Positions 1 through 8,425 of a DNA stretch of 42,596 nt are shown one piece after another. The notes beneath the pieces were generated by a model, which was not told where the DNA came from, did not search any database, and saw only the letters and a list, made by a program, of their open reading frames with translations. The translations under genes were made by a program, and so were the position numbers. Every line of letters begins with the position of its first letter. The first letter of the stretch is position 1. This DNA is from Clostridium sp. 26_21 (GTDB lineage Bacteria > Bacillota > Clostridia > TANB77 > CAG-508). The DNA lies in contig MNRO01000011.1 of NCBI GenBank assembly GCA_001915995.1, forward strand, positions 1 through 42,596, read 5' to 3'.

Positions 1-116
1 AGTATTCCATTTCCTGTAACAGATGAAATTGTTACTGCTGTTAGTATTAAAAGAATTATAATTGTAATTGCTAATGCTATTAGAGTAATTCCTCTATTTC
101 TCTTGTGTTTTTCCAT
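1..116 (-). CDS. Prepilin-like protein, N-terminal part only (runs off the window)
   Basis: Only the first 38 codons are present; the gene continues beyond base 1. The start is ATG at 116, preceded by AAAAGGAGAT. After a short basic leader (MEKHKRNRG) comes ITLIALAITIIILLILTAVTI, a hydrophobic helix of about 20 residues. A glycine followed by a long uncharged helix resembles class III signal peptides of type IV pilin-like proteins, although the usual Glu at mature position 5 is not seen. It probably encodes a pilin-like or membrane-anchored surface protein. A second membrane-anchored surface-type protein lies 1 kb upstream on the same strand (1075–2850). The function beyond the anchor cannot be read from this fragment. 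Confidence 0.6.
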   Translation of the reverse strand, partial: MEKHKRNRGITLIALAITIIILLILTAVTISSVTGNGI

Positions 117-194
117 ATTTTTATCTCCTTTTAAAAATTTAAATAATCTACTTTTAGTATAACAATAATATTTTCCAAAAACAAGTATAAGCAT

Positions 195-224
195 AAAAAA
201 ATAGTAAGTATTTTTACTTACTAT
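195..224 (-). terminator. Rho-independent terminator of rpsU
   Basis: A perfect 10-bp stem (201–210 with 215–224, loop TTTT) is followed on the minus strand by six Ts (200–195). It lies 9 bases beyond the rpsU stop codon. Confidence 0.8.
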
Positions 225-232
225 TCTTACTA

Positions 233-400
233 TTAAAATTTTCTTTTTCTAGCAGCCTCTGATTTTTTCTTTCTTTTTACACTTGGTTTTTCATAACATT
301 CTCTTTTACGAACTTCTTGAAGAACCCCGTTTCTAGCGCATTGTCTTTTAAATTTCTTTAGCGCTTCTTCTATATTTCCATTAACTTTGATTTCTGACAT
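233..400 (-). CDS. rpsU: 30S ribosomal protein S21
   Basis: A 55-residue, very basic protein starting MSEIKVNGNIEEALKKFKRQ and ending in a Lys/Arg-rich tail (KRKKKSEAARKRKF). This is the typical length and sequence of bacterial S21, a small-subunit protein at the platform involved in initiation on mRNAs. The start ATG at 400 follows a strong GGAGGGGAA ribosome site. The gene is monocistronic here, with its own consensus promoter (468–497) and terminator (195–224), downstream of nrdG on the same strand. Confidence 0.95.
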   Translation of the reverse strand: MSEIKVNGNIEEALKKFKRQCARNGVLQEVRKRECYEKPSVKRKKKSEAARKRKF

Positions 401-467
401 TTATTAATTCCCCTCCTTCCGGCGTTTAGAACACTGTATGTGGGATTTCATCCTTTATACGCTAATT

Positions 468-497
468 ATTATACATTATTTTCCTTCATGTTGTCAA
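468..497 (-). promoter_or_regulatory. Promoter of rpsU
   Basis: TTGACA (497–492), an 18-base spacer, then TATAAT (473–468). Both hexamers match the housekeeping sigma consensus perfectly. About 60 bases of 5' leader follow before the rpsU start. Confidence 0.8.
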
Positions 498-531
498 GCA
501 TTTTAGAATAATTAATACATTTTTTGTATAT

Positions 532-1053
532 TTATACTTCATATGGTATTATTTGATGTGTTTTCAATGATTTTTGGACATCTATTATTCTTTGATTTGA
601 TGATCCTCTAAACTTTAAATTTAAATCTTTTTTATCTTCTTCAAATTTTCCATCAACTACAACATCTATATATTTCATTAATTCCTTTGTTTCTGGCCAA
701 TTTTCAAACATATTTTCTTCCACATCTTCATCAAACTTGTATCCTGTATAACACCATATATTTTTATTAGGAAGTTTTTCCTTTATTTTTTTTACTAATG
801 GTAATATTCCTTTTTGATTTTGGTATTCTAAAGGTTCTCCACCTAAAAGTGATAATCCTGCAACATATGGGTGATCTAGTTCTTCTATTATTTTATCTAT
901 TTCTTTTTCAGTAAAATCTTTACCATAATTAAAATCCCAAGCTTGTGCATTAAAACATCCCTTGCAATGATGATTACATCCACTTACAAATAATGATACT
1001 CTTACTCCTTTTCCATTTGCTACATCTGCTATTTTTATATCTGCATATTTCAT
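532..1053 (-). CDS. nrdG: Anaerobic ribonucleotide reductase activating enzyme
   Basis: A 173-residue radical SAM protein. NrdG uses a [4Fe-4S] cluster and S-adenosylmethionine to install the glycyl radical on class III ribonucleotide reductase (NrdD), which makes dNTPs without oxygen. The cluster motif is C26-x3-C30-x2-C33 (GCNHHCKGC). The SLLGGEPL motif, typical of SAM binding, follows around residues 68–75. The length is normal for the family. The start ATG is preceded by GAGGAACAATAA. The gene begins 21 bases after the stop of the large unknown gene at 1075–2850, so they are probably co-transcribed. NrdD itself is not in the window. Confidence 0.92.
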   Translation of the reverse strand: MKYADIKIADVANGKGVRVSLFVSGCNHHCKGCFNAQAWDFNYGKDFTEKEIDKIIEELDHPYVAGLSLLGGEPLEYQNQKGILPLVKKIKEKLPNKNIWCYTGYKFDEDVEENMFENWPETKELMKYIDVVVDGKFEEDKKDLNLKFRGSSNQRIIDVQKSLKTHQIIPYEV

Positions 1054-1074
1054 TTATTGTTCCTCTTTTCTTGA

Positions 1075-2850
1075 TTAATTTGTTTTATACATTCCATATC
1101 TTTCTCTTCCTAACGCTGTATAAAATGCTTTTTTTAAGTTTTCATTTTTACTTGATATATATGCATATATGTCATCTACTTTACTATATTCTTGATCCCA
1201 ATAATTTTGATTTACTATACTATTATATGATGCATAATAATCTTTCATTGGATAATAATACATTGTACTTCCATCTGTTTTATATACCATTTGTTTATTA
1301 AAATCTAAATTTAGTTTTCCTGCGCTTTCTGCACCAGATCCATATACTGAAGATGTTGATATATTATTATTATTTTCTATTAAATATTTGTCACCAATTC
1401 TATGATAAAATCCATCATTTCCTAATATGTATATATTTTCTTCCCTTACAACTTCTTTACTTTCTGAATTATTTACAATCGTGTATCCATTATATGTTTT
1501 ACCACCAATTTCAATTCCTTGTACAAAGCTTATCATTGCAATATTGTTCATAACTTTAGCCCAATCCTCATCACTAAGCTCTGGCATTTGAAATTCTACA
1601 TTATTTTGTGAATTGAAATTAGCTATTGCTATTGCTAAATTTGTTCTAATTTTATTTTTTATAATTGCTAATCTATGTTGATTAAAATTTGATTTTTCAC
1701 ATTCAATATTATTAGCTGGGTTTGAATTTGTTGTTGAACTAGAATTAAAATCAAAAATTAATGTTTTATTTCCACTCCAAACATTAATTTTTTCATTTCC
1801 TCCCTCAGGAGTATTTCCAGTTTGAGATTTATATTCTTTTCCATCTATTATAACATAATCTTGTGCATCTTCATATTTTAAATTTCTTAATGTTGTAGAA
1901 TTTTTTACATCTTTAGTAAAATTATATGCATTTTTATAATAATAATAAGCAGAATCGCTTTCTTGGATTTTATTTATTAATGACGCATATGCAGATTGAA
2001 TTCCTGCTTCTTGCTCAGGATTCTTTAATTCCATTAAGTTCCCATTTAAAAAATATATAACTCTATTATTATTCTCATCCCAGTAGTATTTAGTTCCATT
2101 ATATCTTATATATTTGTAATATCCCTCAGTAAGTGTTCCTATAGCTGGTAAATGTTCTTTTAATACTGTTCCTTTTTTTATTACCACCCCATTATATTGT
2201 ATTGAATCTCCAGTATCATTTGTTATTCCATCAATTAAATAGCCTGATTTGTTCCAATATTCTCCATCTACAATTCCTTTTATAGAAATATAATTATCTA
2301 ATGAATATGTTATAACTACATCTGTATTAGAGTTTGATGGTTTATATTCCGCACTATATGTAATATATGGCTTTAATCCAAATATATTTTCTCCATTATT
2401 ATCTATTGGAATTTTATTTTCATTTTCATCTAACTCAAATTCTACATTTCCGTCATTATCTTTTTTTGTTTTATATAAATAATTTTGATTGTTAAATCTT
2501 GAATAAATGTAGAAACCATCATACATTGTATAAACCAATGCAGGAATATATTCATCCATTTCGTCTTCTGAATATCCATTCATTCCAAATACTGATTTTA
2601 TTGATGATTTGAAAGTTGATACTGATGCTTCAATATCTCTTATTTTTGAATTGGCTATATCTGATGTTGAACTATTTGCTGTATTTATTTGAAATGCCTT
2701 TATAGCATCACTTGTTGCTGCTGTTAATTTCATATCATATTGTGTTTGTATTGAAATTGTTTGTATTTGCATTTGAGTATATGCTCCAAGTACTACTGAG
2801 ATTGGTAATATTATTATTATAAATATTATTGCTAAATCTTGAATTCTCAT
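1075..2850 (-). CDS. Large membrane-anchored protein of unknown function
   Basis: A 591-residue protein. Residues 5–22 form a hydrophobic helix (LAIIFIIIILPISVVLGA) with few charges before it, consistent with an uncleaved signal anchor and the remainder outside the cell. Residues 30–90 are Gln/Thr/Ser-rich and probably helical (many Ile/Thr repeats, then SKIRDIEASVSTFKSSIKS). The rest is rich in Tyr, Asn and Asp (for example LVYTMYDGFYIYSRF near residue 110), typical of surface proteins. No catalytic motif is recognised. The start ATG follows GAGAGGAGCACAT. The neighbour at 1–116 is prepilin-like, so a role in a pilus-like or secretion apparatus is possible but unproven. The family was not identified with certainty. 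Confidence 0.75.
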   Translation of the reverse strand: MRIQDLAIIFIIIILPISVVLGAYTQMQIQTISIQTQYDMKLTAATSDAIKAFQINTANSSTSDIANSKIRDIEASVSTFKSSIKSVFGMNGYSEDEMDEYIPALVYTMYDGFYIYSRFNNQNYLYKTKKDNDGNVEFELDENENKIPIDNNGENIFGLKPYITYSAEYKPSNSNTDVVITYSLDNYISIKGIVDGEYWNKSGYLIDGITNDTGDSIQYNGVVIKKGTVLKEHLPAIGTLTEGYYKYIRYNGTKYYWDENNNRVIYFLNGNLMELKNPEQEAGIQSAYASLINKIQESDSAYYYYKNAYNFTKDVKNSTTLRNLKYEDAQDYVIIDGKEYKSQTGNTPEGGNEKINVWSGNKTLIFDFNSSSTTNSNPANNIECEKSNFNQHRLAIIKNKIRTNLAIAIANFNSQNNVEFQMPELSDEDWAKVMNNIAMISFVQGIEIGGKTYNGYTIVNNSESKEVVREENIYILGNDGFYHRIGDKYLIENNNNISTSSVYGSGAESAGKLNLDFNKQMVYKTDGSTMYYYPMKDYYASYNSIVNQNYWDQEYSKVDDIYAYISSKNENLKKAFYTALGRERYGMYKTN

Positions 2851-2897
2851 ATGTGCTCCTCTCTTTAGATGTATCTTATGTTCTTTTCCATACTATA

Positions 2898-2926
2898 TAA
2901 TTACTACAAATATTGCTTTTTGTCAA
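2898..2926 (-). promoter_or_regulatory. Possible promoter of the 591-residue surface-type protein gene
   Basis: Perfect TTGACA (2926–2921), a 17-base spacer and a weak TAATTA (2903–2898), about 50 bases before the gene. The poor -10 makes this tentative. Confidence 0.4.
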
Positions 2927-2973
2927 TAGAAATATATGTATCAAAATCTTTATAAATGCTCATTTTTAAACAT

Positions 2974-3009
2974 AATAAAGGGAAGAAAATCTTTTTTCTT
3001 CCCTTTATT
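2974..3009 (-). terminator. Terminator of ftsH
   Basis: A perfect 16-bp inverted repeat (2974–2989 with 2994–3009) with a 4-base loop, immediately after the ftsH stop. The core is AAAGGGAAGAAAA. The following T-run on the minus strand is interrupted, but the stem's own 3' arm is T-rich. Confidence 0.65.
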
Positions 3010-4812
3010 TTAGTCTTGAAATATTTTATCGAATTCTTCGCCTTCTATTTTTTCTTTTTCAATTAATACTCCTGCCACAGCATGAAGTTTATCAACATGT
3101 TCTGTTAATATTTTTACTGCTCTATCATATGCAGTTTGAACAATTCTTTTTACTTCTTCATCTATTAATGCTGCTGTTTCTTCTGAATAATCCTTTGTTT
3201 GTGCAAAATCTCTTCCTAAAAATACTTCTCCTTCTCCTCCACCAAACATTACTGTTCCTACTTTTTCACTCATTCCGTATTTGGTAACCATATTTCTTGC
3301 TATTTGTGATGCTCTTTCTATATCATTGCTTGCACCTGTTGAGATATCATTTAATATTAATGCTTCTGCAACTCTACCTCCAAGAAGTGATACTATATTT
3401 TCTTCCATTTCTGTTTTAGACATAAATGATTTATCTTCTGTTGGTCTATACATTGTATATCCACCAGCCATACCTCTTGGTATGATTGATATTTGATGTA
3501 CTGGATCTTGCGTTGATAAATATCTACTTACTACAGCATGACCAGCTTCATGATATGCAACTAATCTATTTTCTTTTTCACTTCTTACTCTCGTCTTTTT
3601 CTCTGGTCCCATCGTTACTTTTACCATTGCATCTTCAATTTCTTTCATGCCTATTTCTTTATAGTTTCTTCTTGCTGCTAATAATGCTGCTTCATTTAAT
3701 ACATTCTCTAAATCTGCACCAGCAAAACCTGATGTATTTTTAGCAATTATTTTTAAATCTACATCATCTGCTAACTTTTTCTTTCTTGCATGTACTTCAA
3801 GTATTTGCTCTCTTGCTTTTACATCTGGACTTCCCACTACTATTTGTCTATCAAATCTTCCTGCTCTTAATAATGCTTTATCTAGCACATCTGGTCTGTT
3901 AGTTGCCGCTAAAATTATAACTCCTTCATTATCTGAGAATCCATCCATTTCTACTAATAATTGATTTAATGTTTGTTCTCTTTCATCATGTCCTCCACCT
4001 AAGCCGGCACCTCTTTGACGTCCAACAGCATCAATTTCATCTATAAATACTATACATGGTGCATTTTTCTTTGCTTGTTCGAATAAATCTCTTACTCTTG
4101 ATGCACCAACACCAACAAACATTTCCACAAAGTCTGAACCACTTATTGTATAAAATGGTACTCCTGCTTCTCCTGCTACAGCTTTAGCTAATAATGTTTT
4201 ACCTGTACCAGGTTGACCTACTAACAAAACTCCTTTTGGAATTCTTGCTCCCATATCTGTGAATTTTTTTGGATTTTTTAGAAATTCTACTATTTCTTCT
4301 AATTCTTCTTTTTCTTCATCAACACCAGCAACATCATCAAATGTTACTTTATTTTTTTCTCCTGCATTTACCATTCTTGCTCTACTTTTTCCAAATGTCA
4401 TAGATTTGTTACCATTTTGAGTATTTCCACTCATCATTATAAACCAAAATATTAAAAAGATTGCAAGAAGTCCAATTGGAGTTGCAAAACTTAATGCTGT
4501 TACCCATAAAGATTCTTTTTCTTCTTCTAATGAGAATGATCCTGTTTTTAAATATTCTTGTGAATATGTCATAAAACTATCTAAACTTGGTATACTTACT
4601 TCTTTTTCTAATTTTGAATCTTTCATTTTCACTGTTGCTTGTGAACCTGTTGATGAAATTTTTATTTTTTCTACTTCTCCATTTTCAATACTTGTTATTA
4701 ATTCTGAATAAGTTATTTGTGAACTTTTATTCTCCATTATTGATGTTATTAACACAATTGCTATTATACCAATTATTAACCACATTGCCAGTGTTTTTAT
4801 TCCTTTTTTCAA
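3010..4812 (-). CDS. ftsH: ATP-dependent zinc metalloprotease FtsH
   Basis: A 600-residue membrane AAA protease that extracts and degrades damaged membrane proteins and unstable regulators. Two transmembrane helices (about 8–25 and 105–127) flank a small extracytoplasmic domain. The AAA domain has Walker A GQPGTGKT (199–206), Walker B CIVFIDEID (253–261) and the second region of homology with arginine fingers near RAGRFDR (316–322). The zinc site is HEAGH (421–425), with a further Asp ligand near 497. The length is normal. The start ATG follows GGAGGAATATATAGATTG. The gene lies downstream of tilS on the same strand; the hpt gene found between them in Bacillus is absent here. Confidence 0.97.
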   Translation of the reverse strand: MKKGIKTLAMWLIIGIIAIVLITSIMENKSSQITYSELITSIENGEVEKIKISSTGSQATVKMKDSKLEKEVSIPSLDSFMTYSQEYLKTGSFSLEEEKESLWVTALSFATPIGLLAIFLIFWFIMMSGNTQNGNKSMTFGKSRARMVNAGEKNKVTFDDVAGVDEEKEELEEIVEFLKNPKKFTDMGARIPKGVLLVGQPGTGKTLLAKAVAGEAGVPFYTISGSDFVEMFVGVGASRVRDLFEQAKKNAPCIVFIDEIDAVGRQRGAGLGGGHDEREQTLNQLLVEMDGFSDNEGVIILAATNRPDVLDKALLRAGRFDRQIVVGSPDVKAREQILEVHARKKKLADDVDLKIIAKNTSGFAGADLENVLNEAALLAARRNYKEIGMKEIEDAMVKVTMGPEKKTRVRSEKENRLVAYHEAGHAVVSRYLSTQDPVHQISIIPRGMAGGYTMYRPTEDKSFMSKTEMEENIVSLLGGRVAEALILNDISTGASNDIERASQIARNMVTKYGMSEKVGTVMFGGGEGEVFLGRDFAQTKDYSEETAALIDEEVKRIVQTAYDRAVKILTEHVDKLHAVAGVLIEKEKIEGEEFDKIFQD

Positions 4813-4869
4813 TCTATATATTCCTCCTTTTTCACATATTAGTCAATCTAATATCATTTTTCACCGAAA

Positions 4870-4898
4870 ACTATAACATACCTTTTTCTATTTTTCAA
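4870..4898 (-). promoter_or_regulatory. Promoter of ftsH
   Basis: TTGAAA (4898–4893), a 17-base spacer, then TATAGT (4875–4870) preceded by TGT, an extended -10. It lies in the gap between tilS and ftsH, so ftsH can be transcribed independently of tilS. Confidence 0.6.
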
Positions 4899-4969
4899 TA
4901 GTTTTTAAGTGATTTTTTTGTGTCTTTTTCATTACATTTTTTCAATATTTTCTAGGGATTCCAGCCTTT

Positions 4970-5956
4970 TTAACTATTTTTTATAAAATGTATTTTTTTG
5001 TCTTTTATTAATATTTTTAAGTTTTTATTTGGCATTAAAAATTTATTTCCTATATTATTATTGCATAATTTTATTATATCTTGTATATTTACCATTTCTA
5101 TTCCTTGTGTTGATCCAAATAATTTTTTTGTTACAATTAGTATAATTCTATTTTTTATTACATTGTCAAGTATATTAAATTCTTTTAATTTTAATTCTAT
5201 TTTTTCTTCATTTTGATCAATCAATATTTGGCTATATTCTTTATATGCAAGTTTTTCAATATATTTATCTTCATTTGTTACTACCTCTGATAATCTTGTT
5301 ATTGTTTCTATTATATTTGGATTGAATTGTTCTTTTATATATGGTATTACTATGTTTCTTATTTTATTTCTAGTACAGTCATTTTCGAAATTAGTCTTGT
5401 CAATTTTGGGTTGTAAATTATTTTTTTCACAGTATTCTTCAATTTCTTTTCTATCACATTCTATTAATGGTTTTATATATTTTCCTTCTCTTATTGGCTC
5501 TATACCTTTTAGTCCAGAAACACCACTTCCCCTAAGCAAATGCATAATTATTGTTTCAACTTTGTCATTTTTATTATGTGCAATTGCAATTTTATTTGAA
5601 TTTGTTTTTTGTAATATTTCATCAAAATATTTATATCTTACTATTCTTCCTGTTTCTTCTATTCCCATCTTTTCATTTTTGGCAATCATGGGTACATCTA
5701 TTTTTTTTGTGTAACATTCTATTCCTCTTTTTTGACAATACTCTTTTACATATTGTTCATCTTCATTTGCATCATTTCCTCTAATACTATGATTTATATG
5801 TACTACTATTATTTCAAATTTCATTTCCGCTTTTAATTGATTTAGAATATCTAACATTGCAATCGAATCTGGTCCACCTGATACTCCTAATATTATTTTG
5901 TCTTCTGGATTTATTAAATTATATTTTTTTATCGTTTTTATTATTTTCTCTTTCAT
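4970..5956 (-). CDS. tilS: tRNA(Ile)-lysidine synthase
   Basis: A 328-residue enzyme that attaches lysine to C34 of the CAU-anticodon tRNA-Ile, changing its codon reading from AUG to AUA. This is essential in a genome so rich in AUA codons. The N-type ATP pyrophosphatase loop SGGPDS is at 26–31, and a HNKNDKVET stretch typical of the family lies near residue 152. At 328 residues it is clearly shorter than the E. coli enzyme (about 430), lacking most of the C-terminal tRNA-binding extension. The start ATG at 5956 follows AGAAAGGTAAAAA. Confidence 0.93.
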   Translation of the reverse strand: MKEKIIKTIKKYNLINPEDKIILGVSGGPDSIAMLDILNQLKAEMKFEIIVVHINHSIRGNDANEDEQYVKEYCQKRGIECYTKKIDVPMIAKNEKMGIEETGRIVRYKYFDEILQKTNSNKIAIAHNKNDKVETIIMHLLRGSGVSGLKGIEPIREGKYIKPLIECDRKEIEEYCEKNNLQPKIDKTNFENDCTRNKIRNIVIPYIKEQFNPNIIETITRLSEVVTNEDKYIEKLAYKEYSQILIDQNEEKIELKLKEFNILDNVIKNRIILIVTKKLFGSTQGIEMVNIQDIIKLCNNNIGNKFLMPNKNLKILIKDKKIHFIKNS

Positions 5957-5999
5957 TTTTTACCTTTCTAAAACTCAAATAAATAACTCCATATGGTAA

Positions 6000-6029
6000 A
6001 CCACCCTTGTATATAAATACAAGGGTGGT
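6000..6029 (-). terminator. Hairpin closing the small gene at 6056–6385
   Basis: A 12-bp perfect stem (6000–6011 with 6018–6029) with a 6-base loop; the stem core CCACCCTTGTA is far more GC-rich than other hairpins here. The T-run after it on the minus strand is weak (TTTACC), so termination strength is uncertain. It lies about 26 bases beyond the stop codon. Confidence 0.6.
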
Positions 6030-6055
6030 CATTGGATTTTCTATAAGGTTATTCC

Positions 6056-6385
6056 TTATCTCATAGCTTTAGCTTCTTCTTTGATAATCAATTTCACCTC
6101 GTTCAAAATTGCTCTCTTTTCTGTTGCATTAACAACTGAAAGCTTATACCCGGTTGTGTATCTGTTAGATTTATACAATGAATTGATTGCCCCAACAAGC
6201 CAAATCATAAAATCATATTTTTCTTCCTTCTTGGCTAATTGCCAATTTTGAAAAACTTTAATTTGCTTGCTTTCGTACGGATTCAATTTGACAAGTTGAT
6301 TAACCATTTGGTTACAATATTCTTTTCCCATCAAATCTTGCAAGAATTGTAAGAAGTTTTGTAACCGATTTTTGATTTCTGCCAT
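6056..6385 (-). CDS. Small soluble protein of unknown function (cassette A)
   Basis: A 109-residue protein, MAEIKNRLQNFLQFLQDLMG onward, predicted mostly helical, without a signal peptide or membrane segment. The start is ATG at 6385, since the TGGAGG ribosome site (followed by TAGCTCAA) would itself lie inside any longer reading frame. I do not recognise the family. Its codon use differs from neighbouring genes: TTG is common for leucine and CGG, CCG and GGG occur, where the flanking genes use TTA, AGA and CCA almost exclusively. It has its own promoter (6431–6459) and hairpin (6000–6029) between dnaB and tilS. Together these suggest recent acquisition as a single-gene unit. Confidence 0.75.
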   Translation of the reverse strand: MAEIKNRLQNFLQFLQDLMGKEYCNQMVNQLVKLNPYESKQIKVFQNWQLAKKEEKYDFMIWLVGAINSLYKSNRYTTGYKLSVVNATEKRAILNEVKLIIKEEAKAMR

Positions 6386-6430
6386 TTGAGCTACCTCCAA
6401 TTATCTACAGTGTTTATGACAAACTCCTAT

Positions 6431-6459
6431 ATTATAACATCAACTATTAGAAATTTCAA
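6431..6459 (-). promoter_or_regulatory. Extended -10 promoter of cassette A
   Basis: TTGAAA (6459–6454), exactly 17 bases, then TATAAT (6436–6431) preceded by TGT, an extended -10. It starts 34 bases after the dnaB stop. The same layout occurs at 14287–14315 and 19802–19830. Confidence 0.75.
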
Positions 6460-6493
6460 CTGTTTATAAAAATATTAATATTTATTTTTGTCT

Positions 6494-7828
6494 TTAATCA
6501 TCAAATCTTCTCTCTATATTTACAAACTTTGTATAATTTCCCATCCAATACAATTTTACAGTTCCTGTTGAACCACCTCTTTGTTTTGCTATTATTACTT
6601 CTGCAATATCTTTTTCAGCACTTTCTTTATTGTAATAATCATCTCTATATAAGAACATTACTATATCAGCATCCTGCTCTATTGCTCCAGATTCACGCAA
6701 ATCTGATAGCATAGGCCTATGGTCATCTCTTTGTTCTACAGCTCTTGATAGCTGTGATAATGCTATTACTGGAACATTTAATTCTTTTGCCAATACTTTT
6801 AGTGATCTACTTATTTCTGATATTTCTTGCTCTCTACTTCCATTTCTTTTATTACTTCCTGATATTAACTGTAAATAATCTATAACAACAAGTCCTATAT
6901 TTTTTTCCATCTTTAGTTTTCTACATTTTGTTCTTATTTCCATTACAGATATACCTGGTGTATCATCTATATATACTCCAGCTTCTGAAAGTGGTCCTAT
7001 TGCTTCTGCAAGTTTTGTCCAGTCTTCTTCATCTAATTTTCCTGTTCTTACTTTATTACTGTCTACCATTGCTTCACTACATAACATTCTGTTTACTAAT
7101 TGGTCTTTTGACATTTCGAGGCTAAATATTGCTACTGGTACATTTGCTCTTAATGCTGCATTTGTTGCAATATTTAATGCAAATGCTGTTTTTCCCATAG
7201 CAGGTCTTGCTGCAACTAATATCAATTCAGAACCATGTAATCCTGCTGTTTTATCATCTAAATCATAAAATTGTGTTGGTACTCCTGTTACATGTTGTTT
7301 CTGATTATATAATTTTTCAAGATTTGTAAAACTTTCTACTAATACATCTTTGATTGGTGTATAACTTTTGGTATTTTTGCTTTGCATTATATCAAAAATC
7401 TTTTTTTCTGCTCCATCCATTATATCCTCAACATCTTCTGTTGGGTTATATCCTAATTCTATTATTTCATTTGCTGTTTTTATTAAATTTCTTAATACTG
7501 ATTTTTCTTCAACTATTTTTATATATTTTTGTACATTTGCTGTTGTTGGAACTTTGTCTGGCAAACTTGCTAAATATTCAAATCCACCAACTTGTTCAAA
7601 TTTTCCCATTGATTCAAGTTCATCTTTTAATGTTATTATATCAATAGGTTCTGATTTACTATATAAGTTTAATATTGCTTGATATATTATTTTGTTGTCT
7701 TCTCTATAAAATGCATCTTCTTTTAGTACTTCTACTGCTGCCATTACTGCATCATTATCTGTTAGCATACTCCCCAATACAGCTTGTTCTGCATCTTCAT
7801 CATGTGGTGGTACTTTTCCTAATTCCAT
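6494..7828 (-). CDS. dnaB: Replicative DNA helicase
   Basis: A 444-residue hexameric helicase that unwinds DNA ahead of the replisome. The N-terminal DnaB domain begins VPPHDEDAEQAVLGSML. The RecA-like C-terminal domain has Walker A ARPAMGKT (about residue 207), a Walker B-type VVIDYLQL and the conserved SQLSRAVEQR, with LSDLRESGAIEQDAD following. No intein or insertion is seen. The ATG follows AAGGGGGCAAAAAG. It lies 75 bases downstream of rplI, matching the gdpP–rplI–dnaB order known from Bacillus. Confidence 0.97.
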   Translation of the reverse strand: MELGKVPPHDEDAEQAVLGSMLTDNDAVMAAVEVLKEDAFYREDNKIIYQAILNLYSKSEPIDIITLKDELESMGKFEQVGGFEYLASLPDKVPTTANVQKYIKIVEEKSVLRNLIKTANEIIELGYNPTEDVEDIMDGAEKKIFDIMQSKNTKSYTPIKDVLVESFTNLEKLYNQKQHVTGVPTQFYDLDDKTAGLHGSELILVAARPAMGKTAFALNIATNAALRANVPVAIFSLEMSKDQLVNRMLCSEAMVDSNKVRTGKLDEEDWTKLAEAIGPLSEAGVYIDDTPGISVMEIRTKCRKLKMEKNIGLVVIDYLQLISGSNKRNGSREQEISEISRSLKVLAKELNVPVIALSQLSRAVEQRDDHRPMLSDLRESGAIEQDADIVMFLYRDDYYNKESAEKDIAEVIIAKQRGGSTGTVKLYWMGNYTKFVNIERRFDD

Positions 7829-7902
7829 CTTTTTGCCCCCTTATAACAATTTTTATATTTCTTATTTCTTTTTCAATAAATATAAAATTTGTTAAATGAA
7901 AT

Positions 7903-8346
7903 TTATCCAATTACATCTACTTTTATTTTTCCTATTACACCTTCAAATAGTTTTATTGAAACTGTATGTACTCCTAATGTTTTTATTGTTTCTTTTAAGT
8001 CTACTTTTTTCTTATCTATTTTTATATTGTGTTGTTTTTCAAAAGCATCTGCTATGTCCTTTGCTGAAACTCCACCAAATATTTTTCCATTTTCTCCAGC
8101 TTTTACTTGTATTCTTAATGATATTTTATTCATTTTTTCTGCTAATTTTTGTGCTTCTTCTTTTTCTGTGTCTTTTTTGAATTGTTTTGAAGAATTTTGT
8201 GCTTGTAATTTAGCCATATTTTCTGCATTTGCTTCTACTGCTAAATTTTTAGGGAATAAAAAATTGCGTACATATCCATCTGATGCATTTATTACTTCAT
8301 CTTTTTTTCCTACTCCTTTTATGTCTGCTTTTAATATTACTTTCAT
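7903..8346 (-). CDS. rplI: 50S ribosomal protein L9
   Basis: A 147-residue protein starting MKVILKADIKGVGKKDEV, the standard L9 N-terminus; the N-terminal globular part with GYVRNFLFPKNLA binds 23S rRNA. A long helix (about 45–75) connects to the C-terminal domain, which contains KIFGGVSAKDIADA. I chose ATG at 8346 rather than an in-frame GTG nine bases upstream, because MKVIL is the family start and AAAGGAAA lies at usable distance. It sits between gdpP and dnaB. Confidence 0.96.
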   Translation of the reverse strand: MKVILKADIKGVGKKDEVINASDGYVRNFLFPKNLAVEANAENMAKLQAQNSSKQFKKDTEKEEAQKLAEKMNKISLRIQVKAGENGKIFGGVSAKDIADAFEKQHNIKIDKKKVDLKETIKTLGVHTVSIKLFEGVIGKIKVDVIG

Positions 8347-8390
8347 ACTAATCACTTTCCTTTCATGAATTATATTGTACTCTAAAATAG

Positions 8391-8417
8391 CAAAAATAGC
8401 AAGTAAAACTTGCTATT
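8391..8417 (-). terminator. Hairpin between gdpP and rplI
   Basis: A perfect 10-bp stem (8395–8404 with 8408–8417, loop AAA), followed on the minus strand by Ts, lies just after the gdpP stop. A possible promoter for rplI (TTGCTA, 17 bases, TACAAT) begins within the stem itself. This suggests that most rplI–dnaB transcription is separate from gdpP. Confidence 0.65.
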
Positions 8418-8425
8418 CTTTTGTT

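Noticed and set aside
993..1301. Plus-strand frame of 102 codons across the nrdG/surface-protein junction
   Set aside because: Antisense shadow of two well-supported genes; Leu/Phe/Tyr-rich composition arises from reading A-rich genes backward, and no ribosome site is present.
7889..8368. Plus-strand frame of 159 codons opposite rplI
   Set aside because: Covers rplI in antisense; rplI is certain, and the frame has the hydrophobic, Phe/Ser-rich composition of a shadow.
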